DNA of 64,000 bases, from NCBI RefSeq assembly GCF_024347075.1, contig NZ_AP024900.1, positions 1,426,001 through 1,490,000 of the forward strand, written 5' to 3'. Positions 7,801 to 15,703 of the stretch are shown here, piece after piece. The notes below the pieces were generated by a model, which searched no databases, had not been told where the DNA came from, and was given only the letters and a program-made list of their open reading frames with translations. The stretch comes from Vibrio rarus. GTDB taxonomy: Bacteria > Pseudomonadota > Gammaproteobacteria > Enterobacterales > Vibrionaceae. Made by a program: the position numbers and the translations under genes. Numbering within the stretch: position 1 is the first letter of the stretch; each line of letters starts with the position of its first letter.

Positions 7801-8571
7801 ATCCTTTACCGCTAAGATATTCGGGTTACCCGTATGCGCATTAATGGAAACCTGCACCTGATAAGGATACATGCCTTGAATAATATCTTGGGTTAACAGT
7901 TGTTGCGGGGTGCCGTCAGCCACTAAAGTGCCCTTGCCAAACAATAATAAACGATCGCAAAATTCTGCTGCTGTATTTAAATTATGTAGAGCTACTACGA
8001 CGGTTTTACCCTCTTGTGTAAGGCTCGACAGTATGTTCATTAATTGCGCTTCATGGCCAATATCTAAACTTGAACTCGGCTCATCAAGTAAGATTAACGG
8101 GGTATCTTGCAACAAGATTCGCGCTAGGTGCACTAACTGCTGCTCTCCTCCTGAAAGGTGATCAACCGTTCTCTCTTGCAAAGATTCAATGCCCAGTCGT
8201 TGCAGTACTTGGGTGATTTTGCTTTGTTTTTCTGGTGTAGACAAACAATGGCCATCTAACAGACCTAAAGAGACCATTTCCGACACTTTATAAGGAAACT
8301 CAACTCGGTTCGTTTGCGGTAAGTAACTGATTAATTTAGCCCGTTGCTGCGCAGGTAACGCACTGACTGATGTTCCTTGTAATAACACTTCCCCTTGCTG
8401 TGGAGAAAGGTAGCCACTCAAATGTTTCAATAAAGTGGATTTACCTGCACCATTTGGCCCAATAATACCCACTAAAGAACCTAAACCCAATTCAAATGAG
8501 ACATGGCGTAAAATGGTCTTTGTATTAACCATTGAACCAAGAGCGTTAACCTGAAGTAGTGGCTGACTCAT
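7798..8571 (-). CDS. ABC transporter ATP-binding protein (FecE/BtuD type)
   Basis: A 257-residue ATPase that energises the importer encoded upstream. Walker A is GPNGAGKS at residues 38-45. The signature motif is LSGGEQQ, Walker B is LILLDEP, and the switch histidine sits in VVALHNL. Its start overlaps the permease stop by 4 bases (ATGA), so it is the last gene of the operon. The stop codon falls inside the repeat at 7640-7800, so the last residues may have been altered by that insertion. Confidence 0.92.
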   Translation of the reverse strand: MSQPLLQVNALGSMVNTKTILRHVSFELGLGSLVGIIGPNGAGKSTLLKHLSGYLSPQQGEVLLQGTSVSALPAQQRAKLISYLPQTNRVEFPYKVSEMVSLGLLDGHCLSTPEKQSKITQVLQRLGIESLQERTVDHLSGGEQQLVHLARILLQDTPLILLDEPSSSLDIGHEAQLMNILSSLTQEGKTVVVALHNLNTAAEFCDRLLLFGKGTLVADGTPQQLLTQDIIQGMYPYQVQVSINAHTGNPNILAVKD

Positions 8572-9617
8572 AATAAACGCCCCTGTTTTTGTACTCGAAC
8601 CACGAGCAACAAGAAGTATAACCCGCCCACTATTGCGGTAATAATGCCCGCTTTTATTTCATAAGGAGCAATGACATAACGCCCCAACAAATCACAAGCA
8701 ATCAGGAACGTCGCGCCAAATAGAGCAGAAATAGGTAACAAACTTATATGATTTGCTCCCGTAAGCAGGCGCACTAGGTGTGGCACCATTAAACCAATAA
8801 AGCCAATGGGACCGGCTATCGCAATGGACATGGCCGTTAAAATAGCGGCACAAAACAGTAACAGAAAACGGCTACGAGCTACGTCCATTCCTAACCCATG
8901 GGCCGCCTCATCACCAATGGACAAGATATTGAGCCATTGCGCACGTCTTAACAACCAAATAGAAGCGATAATTATGATAGGTAATGGCCAAATGATGTGT
9001 TGCCATAAACGCCCTTCTAAGCCACCCATCGTCCAAAATACAAATTGGTTCACTTCATACTGCTGAGCAAATAATAGCACCCCCATCGTCGCGCCGCCCA
9101 GTAATGAAGATAAGGCTAAGCCCGCTAAGATCAAATAGAGTGTTTGCCCGCTACCGGCATTTCTTGCAATGATAAAAATAAACAGCGCACAAATTAATGC
9201 GCCTATACAGGCACTGACTGGGATCCACAATGGATGAACTATCGACAAGCCACTCGCAATTGCAATGACCGCGCCAAAGCTACTTCCTGCACTCACCCCT
9301 AATACGTCAGGGCTTGCCAATGGATTACGAAACAGTCCTTGAGTACATGCCCCTGCTAGCGCCAAGGCTCCACCTGCAGCAATCGCTGCAATAACTCGAG
9401 GTAAGCGAATATGAAGCACAATGGCCGAAACCATTGGGTATTGCGCACTGGCCGCGTCATATCCCTGCATGCACCACTGACCAATAAATGCAAAAAGGTG
9501 CGTCAATGGAATACTGACTGCACCTAAGGCTAGCGCAGCCCAACTGGTAAGGGCAAGAAGGAGGAAACCGCCAATACGATAACGTTGTAATTTCACGTAG
9601 TTAGACTCTGCTATCAT
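8568..9617 (-). CDS. ABC transporter permease (FecCD/BtuC family)
   Basis: A 349-residue permease with about nine or ten transmembrane helices. Family motifs are RLPRVIAAIAAGGALALAGA, FRNPLASPDVLGVSAG and, near the C-terminus, GPIGFIGLMVPHLVRLL. It works as a homodimer with two copies of the ATPase. FecCD permeases import iron-siderophores, heme or cobalamin. It overlaps both neighbours by 4 bases, giving the gene order binding protein, permease, ATPase. Confidence 0.93.
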   Translation of the reverse strand: MIAESNYVKLQRYRIGGFLLLALTSWAALALGAVSIPLTHLFAFIGQWCMQGYDAASAQYPMVSAIVLHIRLPRVIAAIAAGGALALAGACTQGLFRNPLASPDVLGVSAGSSFGAVIAIASGLSIVHPLWIPVSACIGALICALFIFIIARNAGSGQTLYLILAGLALSSLLGGATMGVLLFAQQYEVNQFVFWTMGGLEGRLWQHIIWPLPIIIIASIWLLRRAQWLNILSIGDEAAHGLGMDVARSRFLLLFCAAILTAMSIAIAGPIGFIGLMVPHLVRLLTGANHISLLPISALFGATFLIACDLLGRYVIAPYEIKAGIITAIVGGLYFLLLVVRVQKQGRLL

Positions 9618-10513
9618 GGCGCTGGCGCACCCAATACAGCTCGGTTTACAAATAAAATGGTATCCACAATATGTTGACTGAATGTACCACGTAAATTTTC
9701 AGGGATAGGATAGACACTGCCTTTTTGTATCGCTTGTAATGAGCGTAATGCAGGATCGCTCATCACTTGATTTAAAAAACTTTCGGTCTTTGACTTGTCT
9801 CCATAAGTCCAACCAGGAACAAACAAGACCTCTGGGTTCACTACCACTAGCAACTCTTTAGACATAGGGGTTTGTCCATATTTATCTGCATCTAAATCGG
9901 CAACGGCATTAATAAAACCGGCCTTTTTCACAATCAACTGCCAAGTGGAATGTCGAGTGCTTGAAGTGCCCCAGCGGTTATAATCGAGCACTTTGTATTT
10001 ATGACTGGTAAAAACAAGCCCTTGCTCAAGACGAATATCCATATTATTCACCACAGCCTCAGCCTTATCTTCTTCGCCAACCATCTTACCCACCAACTTG
10101 ATCAGCTTTTTGATGTCGTCATAACTGTGAGGGACGCCAATAAGAAAAACGTTAATACCCGCTGAGCGTAACTGTTGAATACGTCCACTATCGCTCCAAC
10201 TTCCTGCTAAGACTAAATCGGGTCTATTAGCAAGAATACGTTCAACGTTTAAATCCAAGCGAGGCACTGCTGCCGGCATTTTACCGACAACAGTAGAATA
10301 ATGAGGATCATCGACAAATTTAGTCACAGAGCTAAACCTTTCAGGAGCAATAAGATCAAGCAACACTTCATCACTAAACAGCGATTTAGAGGAGATCTTC
10401 TGCGGGGCCGATTCTAAAGTGATTTGAGTATTACTGGCATCTGTCACTGTGACGGGGAAATGAGCGAAAGCAATTGCGGAATAAAGATAAGCTAATAGTA
10501 CAAACGCGCGCAT
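9614..10513 (-). CDS. periplasmic binding protein of the iron/heme/cobalamin ABC importer
   Basis: A 299-residue exported solute receptor with a signal peptide of about 17 residues. It has the two-lobed helical-backbone fold of class III binding proteins: PVTVTDASNT at the mature N-terminus, a linker region around NRPDLVLAGSW, and a C-terminal SLQAIQKGSVYPIP segment. No Cys lipobox is present, so it is soluble in the periplasm. The ligand cannot be read directly. The neighbouring PduO-like gene hints at a corrinoid, but siderophore or heme is equally possible. No clear Fur box or cobalamin riboswitch was seen upstream. Confidence 0.88.
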   Translation of the reverse strand: MRAFVLLAYLYSAIAFAHFPVTVTDASNTQITLESAPQKISSKSLFSDEVLLDLIAPERFSSVTKFVDDPHYSTVVGKMPAAVPRLDLNVERILANRPDLVLAGSWSDSGRIQQLRSAGINVFLIGVPHSYDDIKKLIKLVGKMVGEEDKAEAVVNNMDIRLEQGLVFTSHKYKVLDYNRWGTSSTRHSTWQLIVKKAGFINAVADLDADKYGQTPMSKELLVVVNPEVLFVPGWTYGDKSKTESFLNQVMSDPALRSLQAIQKGSVYPIPENLRGTFSQHIVDTILFVNRAVLGAPAP

Positions 10514-10745
10514 AAAACTTCCTGCTGTATATTGATATATCTAGGTGCCCTAATAATACGCACCACACTGAGGGAACAGTTAGTGCAGACAATAGTAAAC
10601 GTCTCACAGTTTCTATCAATACTTTATTCAATAAATAGATGATTTTAATAAACAACAGTGTTTAGATAGACCCATAAGCGTTGCGACGCTAGGTTTCACC
10701 ACCGTTCATCTAGGTTTAAACGGTGCATTAACGTAAGGAATAAAC

Positions 10746-11285
10746 ATGAAATTCAGTGGTAACATTGATGAACTCGCCTATCCATTTATTTTTGAAGACA
10801 GTCCATTATGTGATTTCGAAATTTTAACGGATGAATTATGTACTCTCACGGGCCTTGCCATCAGCAACATTGACCACAGTGAAATTCGTCAATCCTTAGA
10901 GGCATTACAACCAAAGATATTCCATCTTAATGGTTCTATTCGTGGCAAAAACGGCATCTTTGAAACGGATATCCAACAACTGGCTAAACAGTACCACCAG
11001 TTTAGAGACTTAGTAGAAGATGACCAAAAGCGCTTCGTGCTACCTAGAGGAACAGGGCCTGTGATACTGCTCCATCAATGCCGCAGTTTATCCAAGAAGG
11101 TCGTGCGACAATTAGTGTTGGTTGAAAAATCCGGAAAAACCGTTCCACCAACATTGCCAAGATTTAGTAACTTATTAGTGAACTATTACTTTGCGCTCAC
11201 TCGTGTGCTCAACCAAGAAATGAACATTGCAGAGCCGGAATACATCAGCATCAACTACCCTGCAAAGCCTAAAGGTGATCATTAA
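10746..11285 (+). CDS. divergent PduO-type ATP:corrinoid adenosyltransferase homologue
   Basis: A 179-residue protein that resembles the PduO/MMAB adenosyltransferase fold in its second half: FVLPRGTGPVILLHQCR (97-113) matches the family FVLPGG...LHxAR motif, and FSNLLVNYYFALTRVLN (140-156) matches the final LNRLSDxLFxLAR helix. Key features are changed. The N-terminal TGDxGxT ATP loop is absent, and the catalytic RTxxRRAER segment reads RSLSKKVVR (113-121), losing the arginine pair and the glutamate. It may still bind corrinoid without adenosylating it. It is divergent from the ABC importer and convergent with the LysE gene, overlapping that gene by 4 bases. Confidence 0.65.
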   Translation: MKFSGNIDELAYPFIFEDSPLCDFEILTDELCTLTGLAISNIDHSEIRQSLEALQPKIFHLNGSIRGKNGIFETDIQQLAKQYHQFRDLVEDDQKRFVLPRGTGPVILLHQCRSLSKKVVRQLVLVEKSGKTVPPTLPRFSNLLVNYYFALTRVLNQEMNIAEPEYISINYPAKPKGDH

Positions 11286-11911
11286 AGAGATTCAACCACC
11301 AGCAACACACCTAAAGCCACTAACACCACGCTGCTGCACATTTGCAGACGATAATTAGTGCGGCCGTTAGATAACCAAGCTTTGGCTTTATCTAACGTGC
11401 TGGCCAAACCGCATTGCCATAGCATAGCCAAGCAAAAGTGAATGAACGCAAGCAACATGGACTGTAGCCATAAATTACCACTTTGGTCGATAAACTGCGG
11501 TAAAAATGCCAGATAAAAAACCGCCGTTTTAGGGTTCAGTACGTTGGATAAAAAGCCCTCTTTAATGGACGTTAACCTTGAAACAGATTTCGTGTTCGCC
11601 TCCATATTAAATGAGCTACTGCCATTTCGCAGAGAACGAATGCCCGACAGCCCTAACCAACACAAATACGCGGCTCCAACCAGTTTTATGCCATTAAACA
11701 AACTTGGGCTTTGACTGATAACAGCAGCAACACCAATCGCAGACCAAGTGGCATGCACAAATAAGCCTAAACAAATTCCAAGACTGGTAATGTACCCATC
11801 CACCTTGCCTCCGCGACTGGTGTTGCGAATTACCAAGACGGTATCTAAACCTGGAGTGACGGTTAATAAGGTCATTGCGGCTACAAAGGTATATAAATCA
11901 TTAATCTGCAT
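11282..11911 (-). CDS. LysE/RhtB-family amino-acid exporter (second copy)
   Basis: A 209-residue inner-membrane exporter with about six helices. Typical signatures are MTLLTVTPGLDTVLVIRNTS at the N-terminus and FLSNVLNPKTAVFYLAFLPQF in the middle. It is a separate lineage from the LysE-type gene at 4085-4711 (few identical stretches outside the family motifs). It is transcribed towards the PduO-like gene. The exported compound is unknown; neutral amino acids or homoserine lactone-type compounds are usual. Confidence 0.88.
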   Translation of the reverse strand: MQINDLYTFVAAMTLLTVTPGLDTVLVIRNTSRGGKVDGYITSLGICLGLFVHATWSAIGVAAVISQSPSLFNGIKLVGAAYLCWLGLSGIRSLRNGSSSFNMEANTKSVSRLTSIKEGFLSNVLNPKTAVFYLAFLPQFIDQSGNLWLQSMLLAFIHFCLAMLWQCGLASTLDKAKAWLSNGRTNYRLQMCSSVVLVALGVLLVVESL

Positions 11912-11988
11912 TGAATATCTACTACTAGCTAGGTGGAAAGCGCTAAGTTTGGTAGTCTAAACTACTTTCACAGACTTAAGGAAGTGAT

Positions 11989-13470
11989 ATGTCTGCATTG
12001 CAATCGCTAAAACAGCATTTTCAAAAAATTGATAACTTTAATCATCTCTCTTCAATATGCAACTGGGACGCTGCCGCCATGATGCCAAGTGGTGGTAATG
12101 AAGCACGCTCCCGTGCTATGGCTGATTTGTCCGTTCATATTCACCAATTAAAAACCGCGCCACAATTAGAAGAGTGGTTTGGCAAGGCCGCACAACAGAC
12201 ATTATCTGTTCAAGAAACGGCTGAATTGCGAGAAATGAAAAGAACATGGCAAATGGCCAACGTCTTACCTGTGTCGTTAATTGAGGCAAAATCGTTAGCC
12301 GGTTCTAAATGTGAACATGCTTGGCGCAGTCAACGAGTCAACAATGACTGGCAAGGCTTTGCTAAAAACTGGCAAGAGGTCGTCACACTATCACAGCAAG
12401 AAGCACAAATTCGCGCTGAAGCTACTGGCCTATCTCCTTATGATGCCATGCTTGATATTTACGAGCCGGGTACGAACAGCCACACACTCAGTCAAACGTT
12501 CGATAGCATCAAAAGCTGGTTGCCCTCGTTAATTGACGAGGTGGTCGAAAAACAGAGCCATCAGTCTATTATTCAGTCCAGTGGCACATTTGCAACCGCC
12601 AAACAAAAAGCTTTAGGCTTACAAGTAATGGAGCTGTTGCAGTTTGATTTTTCTCATGGTCGCCTTGACGAAAGTGTTCATCCATTCTGTGGTGGCGTTG
12701 CTTCAGACGTGCGCATTACGACTCGCTACAATGAACAAGAATTCATGCAAAGCTTAATGGGTATTGTCCACGAAACTGGTCACGCCCGCTATGAGCAAGG
12801 ATTGCCTGTTCATCTAGCTGGCACGCCTAGTGGAGAAGCTCGCTCTATGGGAATCCACGAATCACAATCGCTATTTTTTGAAATGCAGTTAGGGCGTAGC
12901 CAAGCTTTCATTAACCATTTGAGCCGCCTAGCAACACAACAGTTTACAGATCACGCCCCTGCACTGTTCGCTCCTGATAACCTAATAAAGCTCTACACTC
13001 AGGTGAAAAAAGACTTCATTCGCGTAGATGCTGATGAACTCACCTACCCTGCACACGTTATTCTACGTTTCGAAATTGAACGTGACCTAATCAACGGCAA
13101 CATATCCTACAAAGACGTTCCTGAACTGTGGGATAACAAAATGCAATCCTACTTAGGTTTGTCAACGGCGGGTAACTACAAAAATGGTTGCATGCAGGAC
13201 ATACACTGGACAGACGGAAGTTTTGGCTATTTCCCAAGCTACACCTTAGGCGCTATGAATGCGGCACAGTTTATGGCTGCAATGAAGCAAACCGTCAATG
13301 TCGATGAAACGATTCGTAGTGGAGATTTAACGCCAATCTTTAACTGGTTGTCTGAAAAAATCTGGAGCAAAGGCAGCCTACTTTCTACCGATGAACTCGT
13401 TAAACAAGCGACAGGTGAAACACTAAATCCACTGCACTTTCAAGAGCACTTACGTAGTCGTTACTTGTAA
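11989..13470 (+). CDS. M32-family carboxypeptidase (thermostable carboxypeptidase 1 type)
   Basis: A 493-residue cytoplasmic metallocarboxypeptidase of family M32. The zinc motif HETGH is at residues 261-265, with the third ligand in the GIHESQS segment about 27 residues later. Family motifs DVRITTRY and the C-terminal GYFPSYTLGAMNAAQ are present, and the length is normal. It releases C-terminal residues from peptides, probably in peptide turnover. It has a clear AAGGAAG ribosome site. It is the last backbone gene before the defence island. Confidence 0.94.
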   Translation: MSALQSLKQHFQKIDNFNHLSSICNWDAAAMMPSGGNEARSRAMADLSVHIHQLKTAPQLEEWFGKAAQQTLSVQETAELREMKRTWQMANVLPVSLIEAKSLAGSKCEHAWRSQRVNNDWQGFAKNWQEVVTLSQQEAQIRAEATGLSPYDAMLDIYEPGTNSHTLSQTFDSIKSWLPSLIDEVVEKQSHQSIIQSSGTFATAKQKALGLQVMELLQFDFSHGRLDESVHPFCGGVASDVRITTRYNEQEFMQSLMGIVHETGHARYEQGLPVHLAGTPSGEARSMGIHESQSLFFEMQLGRSQAFINHLSRLATQQFTDHAPALFAPDNLIKLYTQVKKDFIRVDADELTYPAHVILRFEIERDLINGNISYKDVPELWDNKMQSYLGLSTAGNYKNGCMQDIHWTDGSFGYFPSYTLGAMNAAQFMAAMKQTVNVDETIRSGDLTPIFNWLSEKIWSKGSLLSTDELVKQATGETLNPLHFQEHLRSRYL

Positions 13471-13489
13471 TCAGTCTAGATATAATTGT

Positions 13490-13572
13490 GTGCATAATAC
13501 TCAATTGTGATACGAGACAACATACCAAAAATTGAAGTGAAGCCCAAAATGGTGCATACTTCGCTCTATAAT
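13490..13572 (+). promoter_or_regulatory. candidate BREX promoter and operator
   Basis: The 120-base leader of the WYL regulator gene contains the heptamer GTGCATA twice (13490-13496 and 13552-13558), an AATTGTG repeat, and a TATAAT hexamer at 13567-13572 about 18 bases before the start codon. No good -35 is seen, as expected for a promoter that needs or is controlled by a DNA-binding regulator. BrxR-type WYL proteins are known to bind upstream of their own BREX operon; assigning these repeats as the operator is inference. Confidence 0.35.
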
Positions 13573-13590
13573 TAATTTAGCTAAGCTCGT

Positions 13591-14475
13591 ATGGATAACT
13601 TAAACTACGCACAACAGCAAAGACTTGCCTTCATCGACTTCAAGTTGATGTTTGTGGGTCACTTCACTCGTTCTGAAGTGGTCGAGCACTTCAGGATGGG
13701 GCTTTCCAATGCAACTCGTGATATCAATCTATACAAGGAGCTTGCACCCCAAAACCTGGTTTATGACAACGCAGAAAAACGCTACTTTCAAACCAACAAT
13801 TTCAAGCCAATCATCAACCACAACGCTAATGAAAGCCTGAATAAACTGGCGAGTCAGTTATCAGGTGAAGACAGCGTTATTAATAGCATGTCTATTCCAT
13901 TCGAAATGCCAAGCCAACTGATCGCTCCCGATGCGGATATCATTGCGGTACTAACCCAAGCAACGCTAAATAAGAAAGCGGTAAAGATTGGTTACGTCTC
14001 CTTAAGTAATGGAGAAAGTACAAGAACCATCGTTCCACACTCTATCGTAGATAATGGACTGCGTTGGCACATTCGAGCATTTGATTTCCAAAGCCATGAA
14101 TTTAGAGATTTTGTCATCTCCCGAATAGTCAAAGTACAACTGTCTGATAAAAAAGTTTCTGAGCAACACCAATCTATTTCAGACAAACAATGGATGCGCT
14201 TTGTGCCGTTAGAGTTAGTTCCTCATCCAAAGAATATCCAACACCCTAAAGCGATAGAATTAGACTATTCAATGACGGATGGAAAGCTGTTGTTAGAAGT
14301 CCGTGCAGCGCTGACTGGTTATGTACTAAGACAATGGAACGTTGATTGCTCAGAACACGCAACCCAGACAACACCAGAACACCATTTGTGGCTGGCAAAC
14401 AGACCCACACTATACGGTGTTGATAACCTACATTTAGCATCTGGCTATGAACAGCCAACCCAATCTCAAATTTAA
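13591..14475 (+). CDS. brxR: BrxR-type WYL-domain transcriptional regulator
   Basis: A 294-residue regulator at the head of the BREX locus. The N-terminus (about 1-70) is a winged helix-turn-helix (RSEVVEHFRMGLSNATRDINLY). The middle (about 120-195) is a WYL domain with VKIGYVSLSNG, IVPHSIVDNGLRWHIRAFD and FRDFVISRI, and the C-terminus is a WCX-like extension. BrxR/CapW proteins repress defence operons as dimers and sense an unknown nucleic-acid or nucleotide ligand through the WYL pocket. It is encoded on the same strand as brxA, 14 bases upstream, so it is probably autoregulated. Confidence 0.88.
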   Translation: MDNLNYAQQQRLAFIDFKLMFVGHFTRSEVVEHFRMGLSNATRDINLYKELAPQNLVYDNAEKRYFQTNNFKPIINHNANESLNKLASQLSGEDSVINSMSIPFEMPSQLIAPDADIIAVLTQATLNKKAVKIGYVSLSNGESTRTIVPHSIVDNGLRWHIRAFDFQSHEFRDFVISRIVKVQLSDKKVSEQHQSISDKQWMRFVPLELVPHPKNIQHPKAIELDYSMTDGKLLLEVRAALTGYVLRQWNVDCSEHATQTTPEHHLWLANRPTLYGVDNLHLASGYEQPTQSQI

Positions 14476-14489
14476 TCGGTTAATAAAAG

Positions 14490-15089
14490 ATGAAAGAACA
14501 TAAAAGATACTTAGGTGACTTGATTGGCGGAAGCCTGATGATTACAGAAGCCCAGTTGATCGCTGAACTCCTTTTAACCGAGCTATCAAAAGAGGATTGG
14601 GACTACGCTATTGTTGATCAAAACATTCTGCAAAAACGTTCTCCTGCCTCTGCAAAACGTAATGCAGCTACAGTCAAAAAACGCATTGGTTCACTCGAAA
14701 ATCGTTTTCTAACAAGCTTGGTTAACGCCAATCATGAAGAAGCTGCGCAACTAATGATGGCAGCAACACTCATGAACTCACCTCTTTTAGCTGAATTTAT
14801 GCGTACTGTGGTTATGGATGCAAAACGCATGTACCGAGACTCTATAGATATGAAAGACTGGAAAGAGTTTTGGGAAGACAAGTGTCGCCTATACCCAGAA
14901 CTGGCAGAAATGTCCGAAGCCTCAACTTACAAGATAGCCCAAGTAGCCTTTAAAGTAATGACTGATGGCGGCTTCCTTGAAAGCACCAAAACCAAGACTC
15001 TAACCAACATCTACATTGTTCCCGATGTCAGAGACCTACTGATTGAGATGAACCGTGAAGACATCATTCAAGCAATGGAGGTTTACTAA
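14490..15089 (+). CDS. brxA: BREX protein BrxA (DUF1819)
   Basis: A 199-residue BrxA-family protein, the usual length. Recognisable features are GGSLMITEAQLIAELLL near the N-terminus, the RSPASAKRNAATVKKRI basic segment and the C-terminal ALEVY-like end. BrxA proteins are small helical DNA-binding proteins of type 1 BREX; the exact task is unclear. Its TAA overlaps the ATG of brxB by one base (TAATG), so translation is coupled. Confidence 0.92.
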   Translation: MKEHKRYLGDLIGGSLMITEAQLIAELLLTELSKEDWDYAIVDQNILQKRSPASAKRNAATVKKRIGSLENRFLTSLVNANHEEAAQLMMAATLMNSPLLAEFMRTVVMDAKRMYRDSIDMKDWKEFWEDKCRLYPELAEMSEASTYKIAQVAFKVMTDGGFLESTKTKTLTNIYIVPDVRDLLIEMNREDIIQAMEVY

Positions 15090-15652
15090 TGCCTCAGTTA
15101 CAACAACGCCTAGATAAGATCCAGCCTCGTTTAGAGAGCGAAGAGTTTCTTAAAAACAAAGAACTTGGTGGTGAAATCGGCTTCTATGTGTTCGACTACA
15201 AGCCAGAATACGAGTTGAGAGTTCGCCAACACGTTTCAGTACTTGAAAAGAAACTTCAAAAGCGAGAGTACAAGTTTGCAAGCATTAATCTATTTGAAAT
15301 GATCATTAAAATGCTTGAGTCGGAAGAGATCTTAAAAAGCACTTTCGAGATGCAAACCAAACGCAGCGAACGCTTTTTCCAAAAAGCCCTGAAAGGTACT
15401 TTCGAGCAGAATCGTGTTGCTCAATTCATCATTGATGAAATGGATCTGGCTAACTGCGATTTTATTCTCATCCACGGTTTGGGTAGTGCGTGGCCAGTCG
15501 TAAGAGGACATTCACTCCTTAATGCACTTCATGCAAAAGTAGGGCTGGTGCCAACCGTATTATTTTACCCAGGCGTTTACAATAATGGTGAACTACAACC
15601 ATTCGGACGCTTAACGTCAGACAACTATTACCGAGCCTTCCAACTGGTTTAA
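15089..15652 (+). CDS. brxB: BREX protein BrxB (DUF1788)
   Basis: A 187-residue BrxB-family protein. Family features are GEIGFYVFDYKPEYELRVR (about 30-48) and the C-terminal LIHGLGSAWPVVRGHSLLNAL followed by VLFYPGVY. BrxB is required for type 1 BREX activity and is thought to assist assembly with BrxC and PglZ. It is coupled to brxA by a one-base overlap and followed after 51 bases by brxC. Confidence 0.92.
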   Translation: MPQLQQRLDKIQPRLESEEFLKNKELGGEIGFYVFDYKPEYELRVRQHVSVLEKKLQKREYKFASINLFEMIIKMLESEEILKSTFEMQTKRSERFFQKALKGTFEQNRVAQFIIDEMDLANCDFILIHGLGSAWPVVRGHSLLNALHAKVGLVPTVLFYPGVYNNGELQPFGRLTSDNYYRAFQLV

Positions 15653-15703
15653 CACCAAATTTGACAAGGCAACCTTTAAGTAATCGTTTAGCTAGGAAAT
15701 AAA

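Noticed and set aside
10514-10745. Possible cobalamin riboswitch or Fur box upstream of the ABC importer
   Set aside because: No B12-box core and no good Fur palindrome were found; only small hairpins (AGCGT/ACGCT and CACCGTT/AACGGTG) in front of the PduO-like gene.
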